Source: Effrenium voratum
Lineage: Eukaryota; Sar; Dinophyceae; Suessiales; Symbiodiniaceae
NCBI GenBank assembly: GCA_963377175.1
Contig: CAUJNA010001591.1
Coordinates: 489,501-553,500, forward strand
Reading direction: 5' to 3'
Length of the DNA: 64,000 nt
Of this stretch, positions 11,539 to 22,112 are shown in pieces; within the stretch, counting starts at the first letter, position 1; every line of letters begins with the position of its first letter. The position numbers were made by a program, and so were the translations under genes. The notes under the pieces are model-generated. The model saw only the letters and a list, made by a program, of their open reading frames with translations, did not search any database and had not been told where the DNA came from.

Positions 11539-12347
11539 CATATTGGCAGATGTTTGTTCGAATGGTGTGAAACCTTTTTGCCATCCACTTCAGCCTTTAG
11601 TGTTGTAACACTCGCTTCGGTCAAGCGTTGTTTGACAAAAACACATTCACATTGAACTTCCATCATCTATTTTGGAACATCTATTCAACGTAGTGTCGAA
11701 TCACCATTTGTGTGTTAACTTCCGGTCATCTACTTCCTGCGTTGGTCTTGCAACGCCCATGTTGCAAGACAACCTTGGGCTGAACCTCCTGGGTGCTGGC
11801 GTTGGAACTTCTATTGTGGTGTAACTGTATCGGAAGACAATGGTGTTGAGTTCCCGTCCTCGGCGACCGGTTGTTGGAAATGGCGAGTGTGAAACCCTAC
11901 TCATTTTTCATGTCAGGTTTTGGTATTGGACACAGACGGTTGGGCATGTTGGTGTAATATATTTGAGAAGCCAATGGCGCGTGGGCTTGAACTTGAGCTT
12001 TCAAGGCCCAAGTCAGAATGAACACCGCCTTGGACGAGCATGGCCCGGTGGGTTCACTGAGATGTTTTTCCAGATGACAAGCTGTGAAGAAACGGTGAAA
12101 TGGGGCAGGACACCAAAAGAGGGGTTGCCCTGAAAGAGACTCCTACAAACATTGGGCATGCCTACGGTCTTGCAAAAGGGGCTGTCTTTTTGACGCACCC
12201 CCTTTTTTTCGGCATCACCACAAGATAAAATCGAGGTCAACCAAAAGGCCGGGTTGGAAGAAGCGAGTGGCCCCCGCGGCTCGTTCTTGCAACTCTTGGG
12301 TCAACACCCAATCAGCATCTCAGAGCCTGATGAAATTGAATCTGTTC

Positions 12348-12450
12348 ATGTTTGTTGTTGGGAAACATTTTACAATTTTGCTTATTGTGGTTTAGTGGTA
12401 GAAATCCAGCCACTTAACTCCTAAAGTTGTTCCTTCCAACGTTAACCAAG
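12348..12450. mobile_element. R2 MITE-like repeat, copy 1
   Basis: Left end CATGTTTGTTGTTGGG and right end CCAACGTTAACCAAG are terminal inverted repeats of about 15 bp. The core GTGGTTTAGTGGTAGAAATCC contains TGGTTTAGTGG, a full match to the tRNA box A consensus TGGYNNAGTGG. In this copy the GT at the left border of the other copies reads TT, so a donor site may be lost. Confidence 0.75.
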
Positions 12451-12635
12451 TGTACAGGAGATCCCGGCGACTTGCCCTCGGAGTTGCGAGCTCTGTCCAA
12501 GCTCAGCTCCGACGCTCGCTCTTGAAGAAGGTCCTAAGTCAAGTACGCTCTTTCCCACAGTCATAGTGGGCAGGAGAATCTGACATGCCCCGCTTGAGAA
12601 GGCCCCTTTATTTTCATGATTGAAGCAATAGGGTA

Positions 12636-12863
12636 ATGCGGATGGTCATGTGTCTTCCTGTTGAGGGTAGCCTTTTGGTGGTGGTTGAAATGGGAAGCCG
12701 GAGGGAAATGCTGGGGTTCCCCACGAAACCCAAGGGTCGCCTTGGCAAACTTGAAGCTGGGAATCTGGGGATGCTATACTCAGTTCACACTATGTGTCAT
12801 CTGGGTATGCTTATGCCGGGGGCTTGGACCGGTTCCCGGCATCCCTTTGGTGCATCCCTTTAA
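12636..12863 (+). CDS. candidate exon, unknown protein
   Basis: A 75-codon frame with protein-like sequence (LPVEGSLLVVVEMGSRREML, PTKPKGRLGKLEAGNLGML). A second frame from 12661 is less convincing. No family recognised. Confidence 0.3.
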   Translation: MRMVMCLPVEGSLLVVVEMGSRREMLGFPTKPKGRLGKLEAGNLGMLYSVHTMCHLGMLMPGAWTGSRHPFGASL

Positions 12864-12975
12864 GCCTGAAGGCGTCAACGAAAGCGACACACCTTCGCTG
12901 ATCTTCGCGTAGGTGGCACTTGGCCAAACCTCAAGGGTTCGGAGCCACCCAACTTCCCCAAATTCCCCCAGCAAT

Positions 12976-13092
12976 TGGTGCCCTCTCTTTCTCACCACTT
13001 TTTGTGGTTGGGAGGGGAGACCCCTACTGAAATAGACTACAGAAAAAAAGAAAACGGGTACCCTTACTCCAACCTCTACTGGAGGACCTAGA
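12976..13092. mobile_element. R4 MITE-like repeat, copy 1
   Basis: Carries the family body TACTGAAATAGACTACAGAAA and the right end CTCTACTGGAGGACCTAG. The left inverted repeat (CTAGGTCCYCC) is degenerate here. Better copies are at 25385, 45867 and 62045. Confidence 0.65.
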
Positions 13093-13416
13093 AGTTGAAC
13101 TTTGTTGAGAGGATGATGCTAGTGCAGGAACCCTGCCCACCTTTCCAGACCCCCCTAATTAATAATTAGGCATCTTGGGTCGCGTAAGGCATAAGCGACC
13201 TTGTTTACAAACAAGATCCGAGCTTTGTTGGGCTTGGGCGAATCTACTCGAGAAGTGAGGAAGGTTATTGACTTGTCCCTCCACATGAAAACCAATCACC
13301 CCTTGTTGAGTTGAATCAGTTATATACTGGCGTTTGCAGTTGAAACAATCACCCACACACACACACACACACGTTTAGCCTGGTGGCTCTTTGAGAGAAG
13401 ATCCACAGGATGTCAG

Positions 13417-13686
13417 ATGGTGCTTTCGATCCTTTTGAGTAGACCTGTTTGGCATCAATCAGTACCGAATTCACTCGTAGGCCATGTGCTTCGCAGGCGA
13501 CTTGCTTTTATTTTGATCCCGCCCTACGGAGGGGGTGAAGGAGGTAATGGTAGTTTTGATTATGGTCCAACACAAATCGACTATGGGGGGTTAGACTCTG
13601 GGCAGTTTCCTCGCCGACCAAACGAGAGCCGGGAATGGAACAGGGTTTTGGGAATGAACCCGGGTTTCCCTCAAAGGAAACAATAG
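13417..13686 (+). CDS. candidate exon pair, unknown protein
   Basis: One frame (13417-13686) reads YGGGEGGNGSFDYGPTQIDY and QFPRRPNESREWNRV. An overlapping frame continues to the next repeat at 13800 with FPSKETIGGLFIGV and PFPAENQQVVQQDFFAH. Both look protein-like, so a frame change through a short intron or an indel near 13640-13680 is likely. The second frame runs straight into the left border of an R1 copy. Confidence 0.3.
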   Translation: MVLSILLSRPVWHQSVPNSLVGHVLRRRLAFILIPPYGGGEGGNGSFDYGPTQIDYGGLDSGQFPRRPNESREWNRVLGMNPGFPQRKQ

Positions 13687-13797
13687 GGGGCTTGTTCATA
13701 GGGGTCATTCCCTTCCCTGCTGAGAACCAGCAAGTTGTTCAACAAGATTTCTTTGCGCACAAAGCGACTTGCGGTCTGAATCAAACACCCTCACCAG

Positions 13798-13910
13798 ATC
13801 TTTGGTGCATTTTGCTTGGATGTTAGGACTTTAACTGTTTGCCAACTAATGGGTTTTCCATTAAACCACTACAAGTTAAACTTTTAGCAGGGGAGCAGAA
13901 AGCAACCGAG
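13798..13910. mobile_element. R1 repeat, copy 3
   Basis: Nearly consensus copy: CTTTGGTGCATTTTGCTTGG ... AGCAGAAAGCAACCGAG. An open frame ends at its left edge (ending PSPDLW over the CTTTG|GTGC border) and two competing protein-like frames start within 40 bp of its right edge. Confidence 0.85.
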
Positions 13911-13919
13911 ACACTCTTC

Positions 13920-14140
13920 CCTCCCGAAGCCAGTCGCCCTTTCCGAGGCCTCCGCAACTGCGGAGACCTTGCTGGAGAGGAGATGCGTTTTAGCGGCGCC
14001 TCGAAGCGCAGATTCTCGGGGCAGGCTGAAGAAAGCAAGAAAGAAAAGGGCGTTCAACTGTTCCCAAAACATGGTCAAAACATGTTTTTAAAGGGTATCC
14101 TTTTTTGTGGGTTTAGAGGAAAACCAACATGCACAACCAC
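13920..14140 (+). CDS. candidate exon after R1, frame uncertain
   Basis: Two frames look coding. One begins after TTCCGAG at 13948 and reads ASATAETLLERRCVLAAPRS. The other reads NCGDLAGEEMRFSGASKRRF then SGQAEESKKEKGVQLF and stays open past the window of interest. I cannot decide between them, and splice phase with the upstream frame is not clean in either. Confidence 0.3.
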
Positions 14141-15232
14141 ATCTATGTATTTGTGTGTGTGTGTGTGTGGTGTGTGTGTGTGTGTTTTTGGCGTGGGGGC
14201 GGGGGGTCCTACAAAAAGACGCACTCACGTGGGTGAAAAATGATTTGGTGTCTTGCTCTTTCCTTTCAGGTACCAACTGTCCCTTGAAGGAACTTCAGAG
14301 AGCAACCCTGAGCCGTTTTTTTGTGGTGCGACAACGTCCGAATGTATGTGGACCCTGAGGCTCGAACACCTGGTCATGGCCACCCCGGATTTCGGAGGGC
14401 TTGTTGGCCCATAACGTGGTCTAGATTCCTACCAACGTGGACTTAACTACAACCTGGAGGGATTTTCTGTTGGCCTTTCCCGCCAGGTGATCAAGGGGAT
14501 TCTCTCTTGAAGGAGCTACACCTTTTTTTGGATGGGACACCCGCAAAGCACCCTTGAAGCAATGCCACTCGAAAGCTGATTTGCTTTGGCAGGCTCTGGT
14601 CAGTTTCTATATGTCTGTGTCTTGTTTAGGGGACCTCCAAGAGTGGTGTTTTGTCTTTTGGTTTCCCTTTAAAACAAGAACACCAAGCCTCAAAACAGAA
14701 CAGCCATATGGCATCGTGGTTTTGGAGCGACTCTCAATGGACCAAACTCGGACTGAGAAAGTCAGACCATCGGCTGGTTCCGACTTTCTGGGTCCGACTT
14801 GCGACTCGATGCCCTTCCCTCATTCATAACTTGGGATTCCGGACTGTTACTAAAAAGTGGTTCCTCTTTACGAAGCGATCTAGTTCTCATGGGTCCTTCG
14901 GCTCGGGGCTTTAGAAATCCGAAGTCTGGTTTTCGGCTGGCCGCTGGCTCAAAGTGAAATTTCAAATTTCGGTGCTGGGTGGGCGTATCAGTGATGCCTG
15001 TGGTATACGTGTTGATGCTTTTGCAAGGGAAAGCTTTGCGGGGGTTGTGCTTAAAAGGAAAGCTGAGCGGCACCATCTTTTTTGTGGGTTCCCCATTTTG
15101 ACAGATCCATTATATTTGTTCAACATCGCTTGGATGGAGATCGTGATCGCTGCAAGAGCCCAAAGAATGTCCCCAACAGCTCCAAAAACCTGCTCGGAAC
15201 CTACCTGGAAGCCTCCATGCCCATAGATGTAC

Positions 15233-15350
15233 CTGTTCTTGACTGCTATTGGGTTCGACTTTTAGACTTTAACTTTTGGGGAAAGCAAGGCGTTTTCCAC
15301 TAAGCCCCCAACAAGTTAAACTTTTTGCAGGGGGGTCAACAGCAACCAAG
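15233..15350. mobile_element. R1-related diverged repeat
   Basis: Sister of 11446-11538: shares TTGACTGCTATTGGGTT, TTTTAGACTTTAACTTTT and CAGCAACCAAG, with an AACAAGTTAAACTTTTTGCAGG segment like R1. Confidence 0.55.
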
Positions 15351-15359
15351 TGTTAAGGG

Positions 15360-15627
15360 AAAGTCTTGTTGTGTTTGGTCCAATGCAACATTTTACTTGG
15401 TCCCTCGGTTCTTGAAATGGCGTTCCGGACGCTTGGTTCCCCTTGAGACCAAACTTCGGACCTTTGCAAAGGCAAGCCTTTGCAGTGAAAAAAGTTCACC
15501 TCTGAGCAACTGTTCACCATATCGCGAGGAAAACCATTGTGTTCGGGACAGGGGCGCCTTGAATGCGAAGTCTCTTTGCTTTGCTCCCGAGGGCCTTCTA
15601 GATCTCATGATGTTTCTGGTTGGATGA
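15360..15627 (+). CDS. candidate exon, unknown protein
   Basis: A frame open to 15627 beginning inside or just after the diverged repeat: KSCCVWSNATFYLVPRFLKW, KLRTFAKASLCSEKSSPLSN. Composition is plausible but no family or splice border is firm. Confidence 0.25.
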
Positions 15628-15837
15628 CTTGAAGTGAAAGAGGTTTGTATGTTCTATCAAGGCCCTGGTTTGGCGGCTGTGAGGCCTCCGTTTCACCGGT
15701 TGATTTATGGATAAATCGAGAGGTTCGGGGTTAAAGTAAAAGGGCCCTCAAGTTGATGGTGGCAGCTAAGGGTCAAAGGCAAGCGCTGTCGCAGACCGCA
15801 GCACGGCCAAAATAGGGAGAAACCCAAACAGGTTGTT

Positions 15838-15910
15838 CTTTTTAGTGTTTAGTGGTAGTTTCCATTTAACCCACTCAAAGTTAAACTTTTAGCGGGGCAT
15901 CTGAGGGCGG
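15838..15910. mobile_element. R1b subfamily repeat, copy 1
   Basis: Shares TTAGTGGTAGTTTCC, AAAGTTAAACTTTTAGCGGGG and ATCTGAGGGC with 56657-56730. It carries the same AAGTTAAACTTTTAG core as R1 with different flanks. Confidence 0.6.
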
Positions 15911-15984
15911 ACAAGTGAAGGCTACCCTGAACAAAAGGCAGGCTCATTCGAGTCCTCGTTTGCACCTGGCCACACTCCGTTCAG

Positions 15985-16035
15985 GAAGATCTGAAGAAGG
16001 CCATGGTCGCCGAGCAGGAGAGCCTTCACGGGTCT
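15985..16035 (+). CDS. candidate short helical exon
   Basis: CTCCGTTCAG is a good acceptor ending at 15984, followed by EDLKKAMVAEQESLHG, an amphipathic charged helix in GC-richer DNA. The donor is not clear (CACG|GGTC). Confidence 0.35.
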
Positions 16036-16511
16036 TGTTGTTTTTTGCGTGTCTTGTTTTGAGTCTCCCTTTCTTGGTTGCTTTCAAGGTCGTGAGTTGT
16101 GTTTCACCAGATGCCCGCCAAGGAGCCGAGTCCGCTCGCTCAGCGTTGAATGAATGAAATGAAATGGTTGCTTTTGAGGGATAAAGGGAAACCTCCCCGG
16201 GTGTTTGGAGCGCCCCTGTTCAAAGCGGACACGGAGGCTTGGCAAATGACAAAATGCTGCTGCTTTAAGGGCCAGAACATTTGACAGCGTGTTGTGGCTC
16301 TGGACATATTAATTCTGGTTTGCGGCTTTTTATCAAGGGAGGCATTTGAAGTGATATCACGGAGATGGCAATTCATCCAGTTTGACACAGCTGATGCTAC
16401 TTCGTCCAAAACAGCAACAAGGGAAGAGGCTTTGATTTCCGGACCCTCTAGTGAATAGACTGGAGAAAGGGGCGATTGTGAACTCAACCTCGCCCCACCA
16501 TTTCCGGCGGC

Positions 16512-16920
16512 TTGTTGACGTTGCGCCAAACAACAGGGCCCCTTACAAACCGCAACACCTGTGCACAGGTCAATGGTGGATGCTGGGACAACAACAGATG
16601 GTGCGACACTGGGAAAAGTACCTCAAGGAATCTTGGCTTTCCTTCTACGCCACCTGACCATGGTTTTCCTTTACCCCTCATTTTGCGGGGTTCCCTTCGA
16701 AGAACCAAAGAAACCACCCCATTTTTTGCCGGTCTGGGTAAGCCGCTTACGAAGCCTTCAGGCCGCTTCCGGCGTCGAAAAACGGGTGAGGAGAGGGCGA
16801 CGCAGTACCGCGGCACCATCTCCTCCGTGGTCTCCGCCGCAAAGAGCTTGGCCAACTCCGTCACCTCAGGCGCTCGCTGTTTCGGCCGAAGAAAAAAGAA
16901 CCGGCCGGAAGATCAACTGA
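16512..16920 (+). CDS. candidate exon region, helical protein
   Basis: One frame reads NRNTCAQVNGGCWDNNRWCD early and RATQYRGTISSVVSAAKSLA later (after an acceptor-like CCTTCAG at 16761). A second frame ends with QALAVSAEEKRTGRKIN after CACCTCAG. The Cys-rich first part and the helical last part probably belong to separate exons. It is followed by a T/G-rich non-coding run (16921-17120). Confidence 0.3.
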
Positions 16921-17861
16921 GTGAAGATGTGTGTTGTGTGTTGTTTGTTGTTTTGTTTTTTGTTTTTTGTTTGTTGGGTTGGAGTCAATTTGTTGTTGTT
17001 TTCTTTTGTCTGTGTGTTTTGGTTTCATTGGTTTTGGCGGTTTCTGAAGCCAAAAAACAAATTGAGAGCTGGTTTTCTTCCAAGAACAACATTGAAGTAA
17101 GCAGGTGTCTTCAAACAAACTAGTGTGTTTCTTCAAACATGGTGCTTCTCTGAGGGGTACTGGAACCAATTGATGAACCAATCTGGGAATAGTTTTGGCC
17201 AGTCTCCAGCAGTTTTGGCCAGGGCGTCATCCCGAGGGGCTTGGGGGGTCTTCAGTTTGTAATCACTATTTGCTTGATGGGAACCAGTGGTTGTTTTGGT
17301 TTGCTGGTGGAAAACACAAGACGGGGTCGACCGTGATGACCCGGTTTTTGTTGGACTTGTTGGCAAAGCGACTCGGCGCAGTTAACGAAAACAATCGAAC
17401 CTGCTGGGAGCAAGGTTCCAAGGAATGGGGGTGACTCTCAGCGCAAAGCCCTCTTGGTGTTTTCTTGTCTCATTCATCAAACCTTGGCCGTGGCCCCAAA
17501 CAAGCAGAAGGATCCCTCAGAGCCTACACTTCGTCAGAAAGGTTTCTTCAAATCTGAGTTCTTGTTCAGGGAAGGCCGGAAGGGCCACCATTTTCAGGGG
17601 CACTCAGGACTGGGCTGTCCTGAGGACCCCTGAAACAGAGGGCCAATTGAGAAACACTCGCGACGTTTTGCTCGCGTGTTTTTTTTTGCAGGTTCGTTTA
17701 GGCCGTATCTTTTGAAACATCGGTTTTTATGCAAGTCTTTTGCAGCCACAGCTCTGCCCATGTGGTGAGCTCTCCTGGTAAAACGAGCTCACTATGAACA
17801 AGGCGCTCGAATTTTGTGGATCCCAACCCCGTATTTCATGTCTTGAACACAGGGTAAACAA

Positions 17862-18059
17862 TTGTTGAACGATAGGATGTTTGGACGACACATTGATTCT
17901 TCCTCTGACCTAATCCACCAAGTGCCTTTCCAAGACTTCGCCAGCCCTGACAACTCGAATTCGGGCCAATCAGAAGAAATGGTCATGGTCGAACGTTGGG
18001 GTCTCGGGCCACCTTCATTCGCTTTCTGTGAGACCAAGGGAATCCCTTCAAAGTTATAA
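17862..18059 (+). CDS. candidate exon, unknown protein
   Basis: A 65-codon frame: RMFGRHIDSSSDLIHQVPFQ, NSNSGQSEEMVMVERWGLGP. Good composition, no motif recognised. Just upstream, TTTTGCAG at about 17744 and GTAAAACGAGCTCA at 17779 could bound a tiny exon; the same GTAAAACGAGCTCA starts at 43896. Confidence 0.3.
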   Translation: MLNDRMFGRHIDSSSDLIHQVPFQDFASPDNSNSGQSEEMVMVERWGLGPPSFAFCETKGIPSKL

Positions 18060-18174
18060 GGTACTCAAAGCTGTTTTTCTAGAACCATGCCAATGGTTGC
18101 TTTTGCGTCTGACCTAGATCGCTTTGTAACTTGTTGGATTTGACTACAACTTTCCTTTCTTATGGAAGCAACAG

Positions 18175-18534
18175 GTGTTATGTGTATTTAGCCTGGTCAC
18201 TTTGACCAAGCTAGACTTGGGGGCCTCCATTTCTCGAACAGGACATCAAGGGGGGTCTAGGAACAGGTTTCCTGCTGTGGATATGAAGGCGTCGGCACCA
18301 GTTCCCTTGACTTATATTGCGTGTGGCTCAAAATTAAAGAGAAAAAGGGTTATGGCAGGTTCTAGTCATTGGTTCCATTTGAAAAAAAAGTGTTATTTTT
18401 TGGTACATGTTGTTGAGCCACAGCCTTATTGTGCTGGGGGACAGGGGCAACCACGCCCTGCTGTTTGCATATACAAATGGGCGAGCTCAACCCCCCCAAA
18501 AGGTCAAGGATTGAATTCCAAGGAGGACCTATGA
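18175..18534 (+). CDS. candidate exon, unknown protein
   Basis: A 119-codon frame, one of the longer non-repeat frames here: LTKLDLGASISRTGHQGGSR, APVPLTYIACGSKLKRKRVM, HWFHLKKKCYFLVHVVEP. No family recognised. Confidence 0.3.
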   Translation: MLCVFSLVTLTKLDLGASISRTGHQGGSRNRFPAVDMKASAPVPLTYIACGSKLKRKRVMAGSSHWFHLKKKCYFLVHVVEPQPYCAGGQGQPRPAVCIYKWASSTPPKGQGLNSKEDL

Positions 18535-18580
18535 TTATTCCATCGAACTGTGAGTCTCAGGTGTCCGTCTCATACTTGCC

Positions 18581-18802
18581 ATGAACAGGCCAACGGAACC
18601 AGTGCTGTGGGAAATGACTACTGTGCTACCACTGTTAGGCCTTTCCAATAGGGCAGTAACTTTCCTATCACAAAGGCATGTGCACCAATCCTGCTTGCCA
18701 CACCCCCACCCAGAACCTGTTGCTGGTGGAAGAGAGGATGCCCTCGATCTCACTTCCTCATTGGATTGGCTGAAAAAACAACTGGAACCAACCCGCTCAT
18801 GA
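18581..18802 (+). CDS. candidate exon, unknown protein
   Basis: A 73-codon frame with convincing composition (EPVLWEMTTVLPLLGLSNRA, GREDALDLTSSLDWLKKQLE). It overlaps the start of the next frame near 18790, suggesting a short intron or an indel between them. Confidence 0.35.
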   Translation: MNRPTEPVLWEMTTVLPLLGLSNRAVTFLSQRHVHQSCLPHPHPEPVAGGREDALDLTSSLDWLKKQLEPTRS

Positions 18803-19050
18803 CAGCAAGATGTATACAAACCGTGCTGACATCAAAGTCTCATTCGCCCGTTGTTGATTTGGGGAGGACAACCTCTGAGACTACTTCGTCGACAATATCC
18901 TTTTGCGCAGCCCGTGTGCTGTTCATGGCACGCAAGAAGTTTGGACTTGTTTTGGCAAATCCAGGAAAAAAACATCGCCCACAAAAGAGACACACATTGA
19001 GGAGCCCCCATTTGCACGGCTCCTCTAACAGCAGGCAAGGAGCTATATGA
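18766..19050 (+). CDS. candidate exon, unknown protein
   Basis: A frame open to 19050: SKSHSPVVDLGRTTSETTSS, ISFCAARVLFMARKKFGLVL, then a Lys/Arg-rich tail. Probably the downstream part of the same unknown product as the preceding frame. Confidence 0.3.
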   Translation: MAEKTTGTNPLMTARCIQTVLTSKSHSPVVDLGRTTSETTSSTISFCAARVLFMARKKFGLVLANPGKKHRPQKRHTLRSPHLHGSSNSRQGAI

Positions 19051-19176
19051 TATGGCTGCAAAACTACGGTGCTGAAACTATTGCTTCAAAACAACTGAGC
19101 ATCCAAAGCGAACGGGCAGACAAGTTTGTTGGGTCATCAGGGGTTTTAGAAAACCTTTTGCTGACGACAGTTCCCC

Positions 19177-19389
19177 ATGATTGTCGATGGCTTGCCTGGA
19201 AGCATTGGGTTCGTTCACGTTTGCCTTTTCGAGGGTGAGGGATGTATCTTTTCGTATTTTAAGAGAATCTCCATGAAACCCCTTCTGGTTGCAAAAACTG
19301 GGTTTGACGCCATGCAGGGATCGGAATCCCACTTTCACCCAGATTTCAGTTACCCCACTGGGATGTTCAACCCACTTGCTAGAATTTAG
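19177..19389 (+). CDS. candidate exon, unknown protein
   Basis: A 70-codon frame: IVDGLPGSIGFVHVCLFEGE, ISMKPLLVAKTGFDAMQGSE, HFHPDFSYPTGMFNPLARI. Protein-like throughout; ends 50 bp before an R2 copy. Confidence 0.3.
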   Translation: MIVDGLPGSIGFVHVCLFEGEGCIFSYFKRISMKPLLVAKTGFDAMQGSESHFHPDFSYPTGMFNPLARI

Positions 19390-19436
19390 CCAGTTAGAAC
19401 CATGGTGATAATATTGTAGGCGACTGCTCGCATTTT

Positions 19437-19528
19437 CATGGTTGTTGTTGGGAAGCATTTTACGTTTTTTCTCTAGTGGTTTCGGGGCTAAAATTCAGTC
19501 TTTTGCTCGCCTTCCAACGTTAACCAAG
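19437..19528. mobile_element. R2 MITE-like repeat, copy 2
   Basis: Left end CATGGTTGTTGTTGGG and right end CCAACGTTAACCAAG form the family's inverted repeats. The centre is shortened. The left border again reads ATG|GT and the right border AAG|G, the intron-like geometry of the other copies. Confidence 0.75.
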
Positions 19529-19583
19529 GTTTCCCCACCTGTAACTAAGGTCACCGGTCGTAGCAGCGAGTGTCGCGTGTCAG

Positions 19584-19643
19584 GCAGTGCCAACGCCGAT
19601 GGCCTCAGCGAGCGCCGGGCGCAGCTCAGCAGTCGGGCGGAAG
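19584..19643 (+). CDS. candidate 60-nt helical exon
   Basis: Bounded by CGTGTCAG (acceptor) and GCGGAAG|GTCTGA (GT donor). Read in the favoured frame it gives SANADGLSERRAQLSSRAE, a charged helical peptide in locally GC-rich DNA. Length fits the other micro-exon candidates (60-120 nt). Confidence 0.4.
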
Positions 19644-20233
19644 GTCTGAAGGACGGGCGGAAGGGCCAGGGGCGGATTCGGGGTGGAGTCAGACGTAGAT
19701 GGGCGAAGCCGGTGTTTTTCTAGGGGGTGATTCCTTTTCCATTCTTTTCAACCATCGTTCTTTTCAAAACCCGGCTGTTTCCCCTGGTTTTTGATGCTTT
19801 CCTGAAAAGAAGGATCCCTGGAAAGAATGGGGAAGGTACCCCTAGAGTTTTGGTTTTGGTTTTGCTTGAAGCCAACCTGAAAAGGGTACTCTCAAAAGCC
19901 AAATTCCCAAATGTCTAGTAGTCATTTCCTGTTTAAATTGCCGAAATGAGGCCCACGCGACGCTCACACACGCTGGGGAGGGCCGTGGACTGTTGTGAGC
20001 TCGTCAAGCTTAACCAGAATTGGGTGTGCCTTTTGTTGAGTGTTCCGTTTTTTGGCGGCTTTAAAAGAAAACCAAAAGGACATCCACTATTTTGTGGCTC
20101 CCCTAACCCCCCCCCCCCAAATTAGTGGTTTAGACCCTTGCCTAGCCTTGCCCTGCTCTTCTGAGAGCTCTGATCAGTCTGGCCAAGCTATTACGTCTGC
20201 GTGAGGCCAAGCAAAACACACTTCCGGATGGTG

Positions 20234-20361
20234 ATCACATGGCTGTGGGTCAAATCCAATGGGATCCCATTTTGGGGTAGGTTCGCCACTCGTTTTAGAA
20301 CCTATTTTAGTGGTGATTGGGATGTTGACTGGGGGTAGGGTTTTGACCCACGGCCACATGT
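20234..20361. mobile_element. R3 MITE-like repeat, best copy
   Basis: Left ACATGGCTGTGGGTCAAA and right TTTTGACCCACGGCCACATGT are long terminal inverted repeats. The interior GGGATCCCATTTTGG and GATTGGGATGTTGACTGGGG recurs near 11025 and 28614. No ORF of its own. Confidence 0.8.
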
Positions 20362-20466
20362 ACTCCAAAGTGGCACGTGGAACTTCATGGATTCCGTGGA
20401 GGTTGCTTCGTTTGGTATGGTCGCATGCCAAAAGCACCACGGGTTTCTGAGGCTTAAGGATGGTCT

Positions 20467-20696
20467 TTGCTTCAGCTGGTGCCTTGCAAGGCGGCTGTTC
20501 CGGTCCTTCCTGTCGTGGTCCACTTCCCTCATAAGCGGGTGGGTTTTTCAAGGATACCAGCGGCCGTCAAACAATTGTCAGCTGATTTAGAGGAATCGAA
20601 TCCTAACCATGCGGTTTCTGGAAGTATCCTTCAAGAAATCGTATTCGGAAAGAAAGCCAAGTGCAAAACCAAGAGAAACCACCCACTAGGTTTCTT
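20467..20696 (+). CDS. candidate exon ending at an R1 copy
   Basis: The frame reads CKAAVPVLPVVVHFPHKRVG, FSRIPAAVKQLSADLEESNP, SGSILQEIVFGKKAKCKTKR and reaches the R1 left border (CTTTG|GTGAAT) as NHPLGFFG. The same phase and similar residues (CLFFG) are seen where the R1 copy at 46151 begins. Unknown family. Confidence 0.4.
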
Positions 20697-20807
20697 TGGT
20701 GAATTTTGCTTGGATGTTAGGACTTTAACTTTTGCCAACTAGTGGGTTTTCCCCATTGAACCACTGAAAGTTAAAAACTTTTAGCAGGGGAGCAGAAAGC
20801 AACCGAG
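20693..20807. mobile_element. R1 repeat, copy 4
   Basis: Near-consensus R1 with left border CTTTG|GTGAATTTTGC and right end AGCAGAAAGCAACCGAG, here followed directly by GTAAGTACGAGG. Three GTCTAACTCAG motifs lie in the next 90 bp. Confidence 0.85.
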
Positions 20808-20950
20808 GTAAGTACGAGGTAACTTGTCTAACTCAGAGAGGTACCAATTGCAAGTCTAACTCAGTCTACGAGAAAGTCTAACTCAGTGAACTCGAGGCAC
20901 TCCTAGGGATTTGGGGCGCTTCGACGAATGCCTCGGCTCATTGGTCTCAG

Positions 20951-21063
20951 GAGCTGCTGACGCAGCTGCCGGACGAGGCGCAGCTGTCGCAGGAGATCGC
21001 TGCGGCGGAGGAGGTGCAGCGCGAGCTGCTGAAGCAGCTGGAGCAGAACAAGGAGGGACCCAC
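20951..21063 (+). CDS. candidate coiled-coil exon
   Basis: A clean acceptor (TTGGTCTCAG) is followed by ELLTQLPDEAQLSQEIAAAE then EVQRELLKQLEQNKEGPTR. The heptad-like Leu spacing and charge pattern are typical of a coiled coil, and the DNA is markedly GC-richer than its flanks. The other two frames give low-complexity Ala/Gly or Arg/Ser. The donor is not a clear GT (CACCAG|GG or AAG|GA). Gene unknown. Confidence 0.5.
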
Positions 21064-21149
21064 CAGGGTTGGACTTTGTTGAGGAGACTGAAATGCAGAT
21101 ATTTTTTGGGGTTTTCGGATTTTCTTGACTGAAAATTGCATCGACTTTT

Positions 21150-21370
21150 TTTTGCGGGTCAGATCTGCCTTTCCTAAATTGAGTACTGGTTGAGCATTGG
21201 TTTGGTGCTACCTTAGTACTGGCTTAGTATTGTTTCGGTTGTCTTCGGTCCTCTTCGGTCCTCTCTGCCTAGTACTGGTTTTGAAATGTTTGAGTATTCC
21301 TTTGACTGCTCCAGTTCTGCCAGTTCTGTTTAGAATTGGTTTAGTATTGGTTTAGTAGCCGTTTGATATT
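21150..21370. repeat. degenerate TAGTATTGGTTT repeats
   Basis: Loose repeats of TAGTACTGGTTT / TTTAGTATTGG and CTTCGGTCCT. No coding sequence seen. Confidence 0.5.
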
Positions 21371-22043
21371 TGGCGGCTGAGCACTTTTACATAAAGGAGA
21401 TGTAAGGAAATTGGCAGTTTGGGGGATGAGTATGGTTTGCTAGACATGGCTGGCTTCCTTAGTACTCAGAAGAAAACATTGCCGGACAAGAACAGACTTC
21501 GTGGCAGGCGCAGCGCGTTCGCAAGGTCAGTTGCAGGTTTCCTGGCATGCGCAGCGCTTGCCGACCCTAGTTGCAGCTTCGCGCGGTTACGCGCTGTTGC
21601 GCGCTATTTGCCAGGCTGAGGCTTTGACAAAGAAGCGCAAGCAGTGACAGGTGAGGAGTTCCACGCAATCAGCCGTAGGGCAAGAAGTCCTTCACTGCGC
21701 AGACAAAACCACAAACACGAAAGGGTCCACTTACCAGACATGCCCTGCATCACAATCACACACTTTACGTGCGAACGGTGCCTGCTGGTTCTCTGTGAAG
21801 CAGCCGCAGCGCACGCTCATCAACGCCTTCTGAAGGGCAATGAAGCCATCACCGCCCACAATCTTTCCCAGTGAAAGACGGGTTCATTTCTAAAGATGAA
21901 CTTCTTCCCGGTTTCATGTTAGCTTGCCAAGTCTGCGGCGTCCAAGCTTTGGCTTGGGAAGCGGCACAAAGTCTAAATGACTTTTCAATACCCAACCAAT
22001 CCTTGCAACGTAAGGGGTCAAACGAATTTTGCCACTCTGTACC

Positions 22044-22075
<32 letters not shown>

Positions 22076-22112
22076 CCTCTTTCTCCCTCTCTCTCTCTCT
22101 CTATCTCTTTCC
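22044..22112. repeat. (CT)n pyrimidine tract
   Basis: CTCTCTCTCT interrupted by CCC and TTT, a 70-bp polypyrimidine stretch. The Leu/Ser-rich frame across it is repeat read-through. Confidence 0.9.
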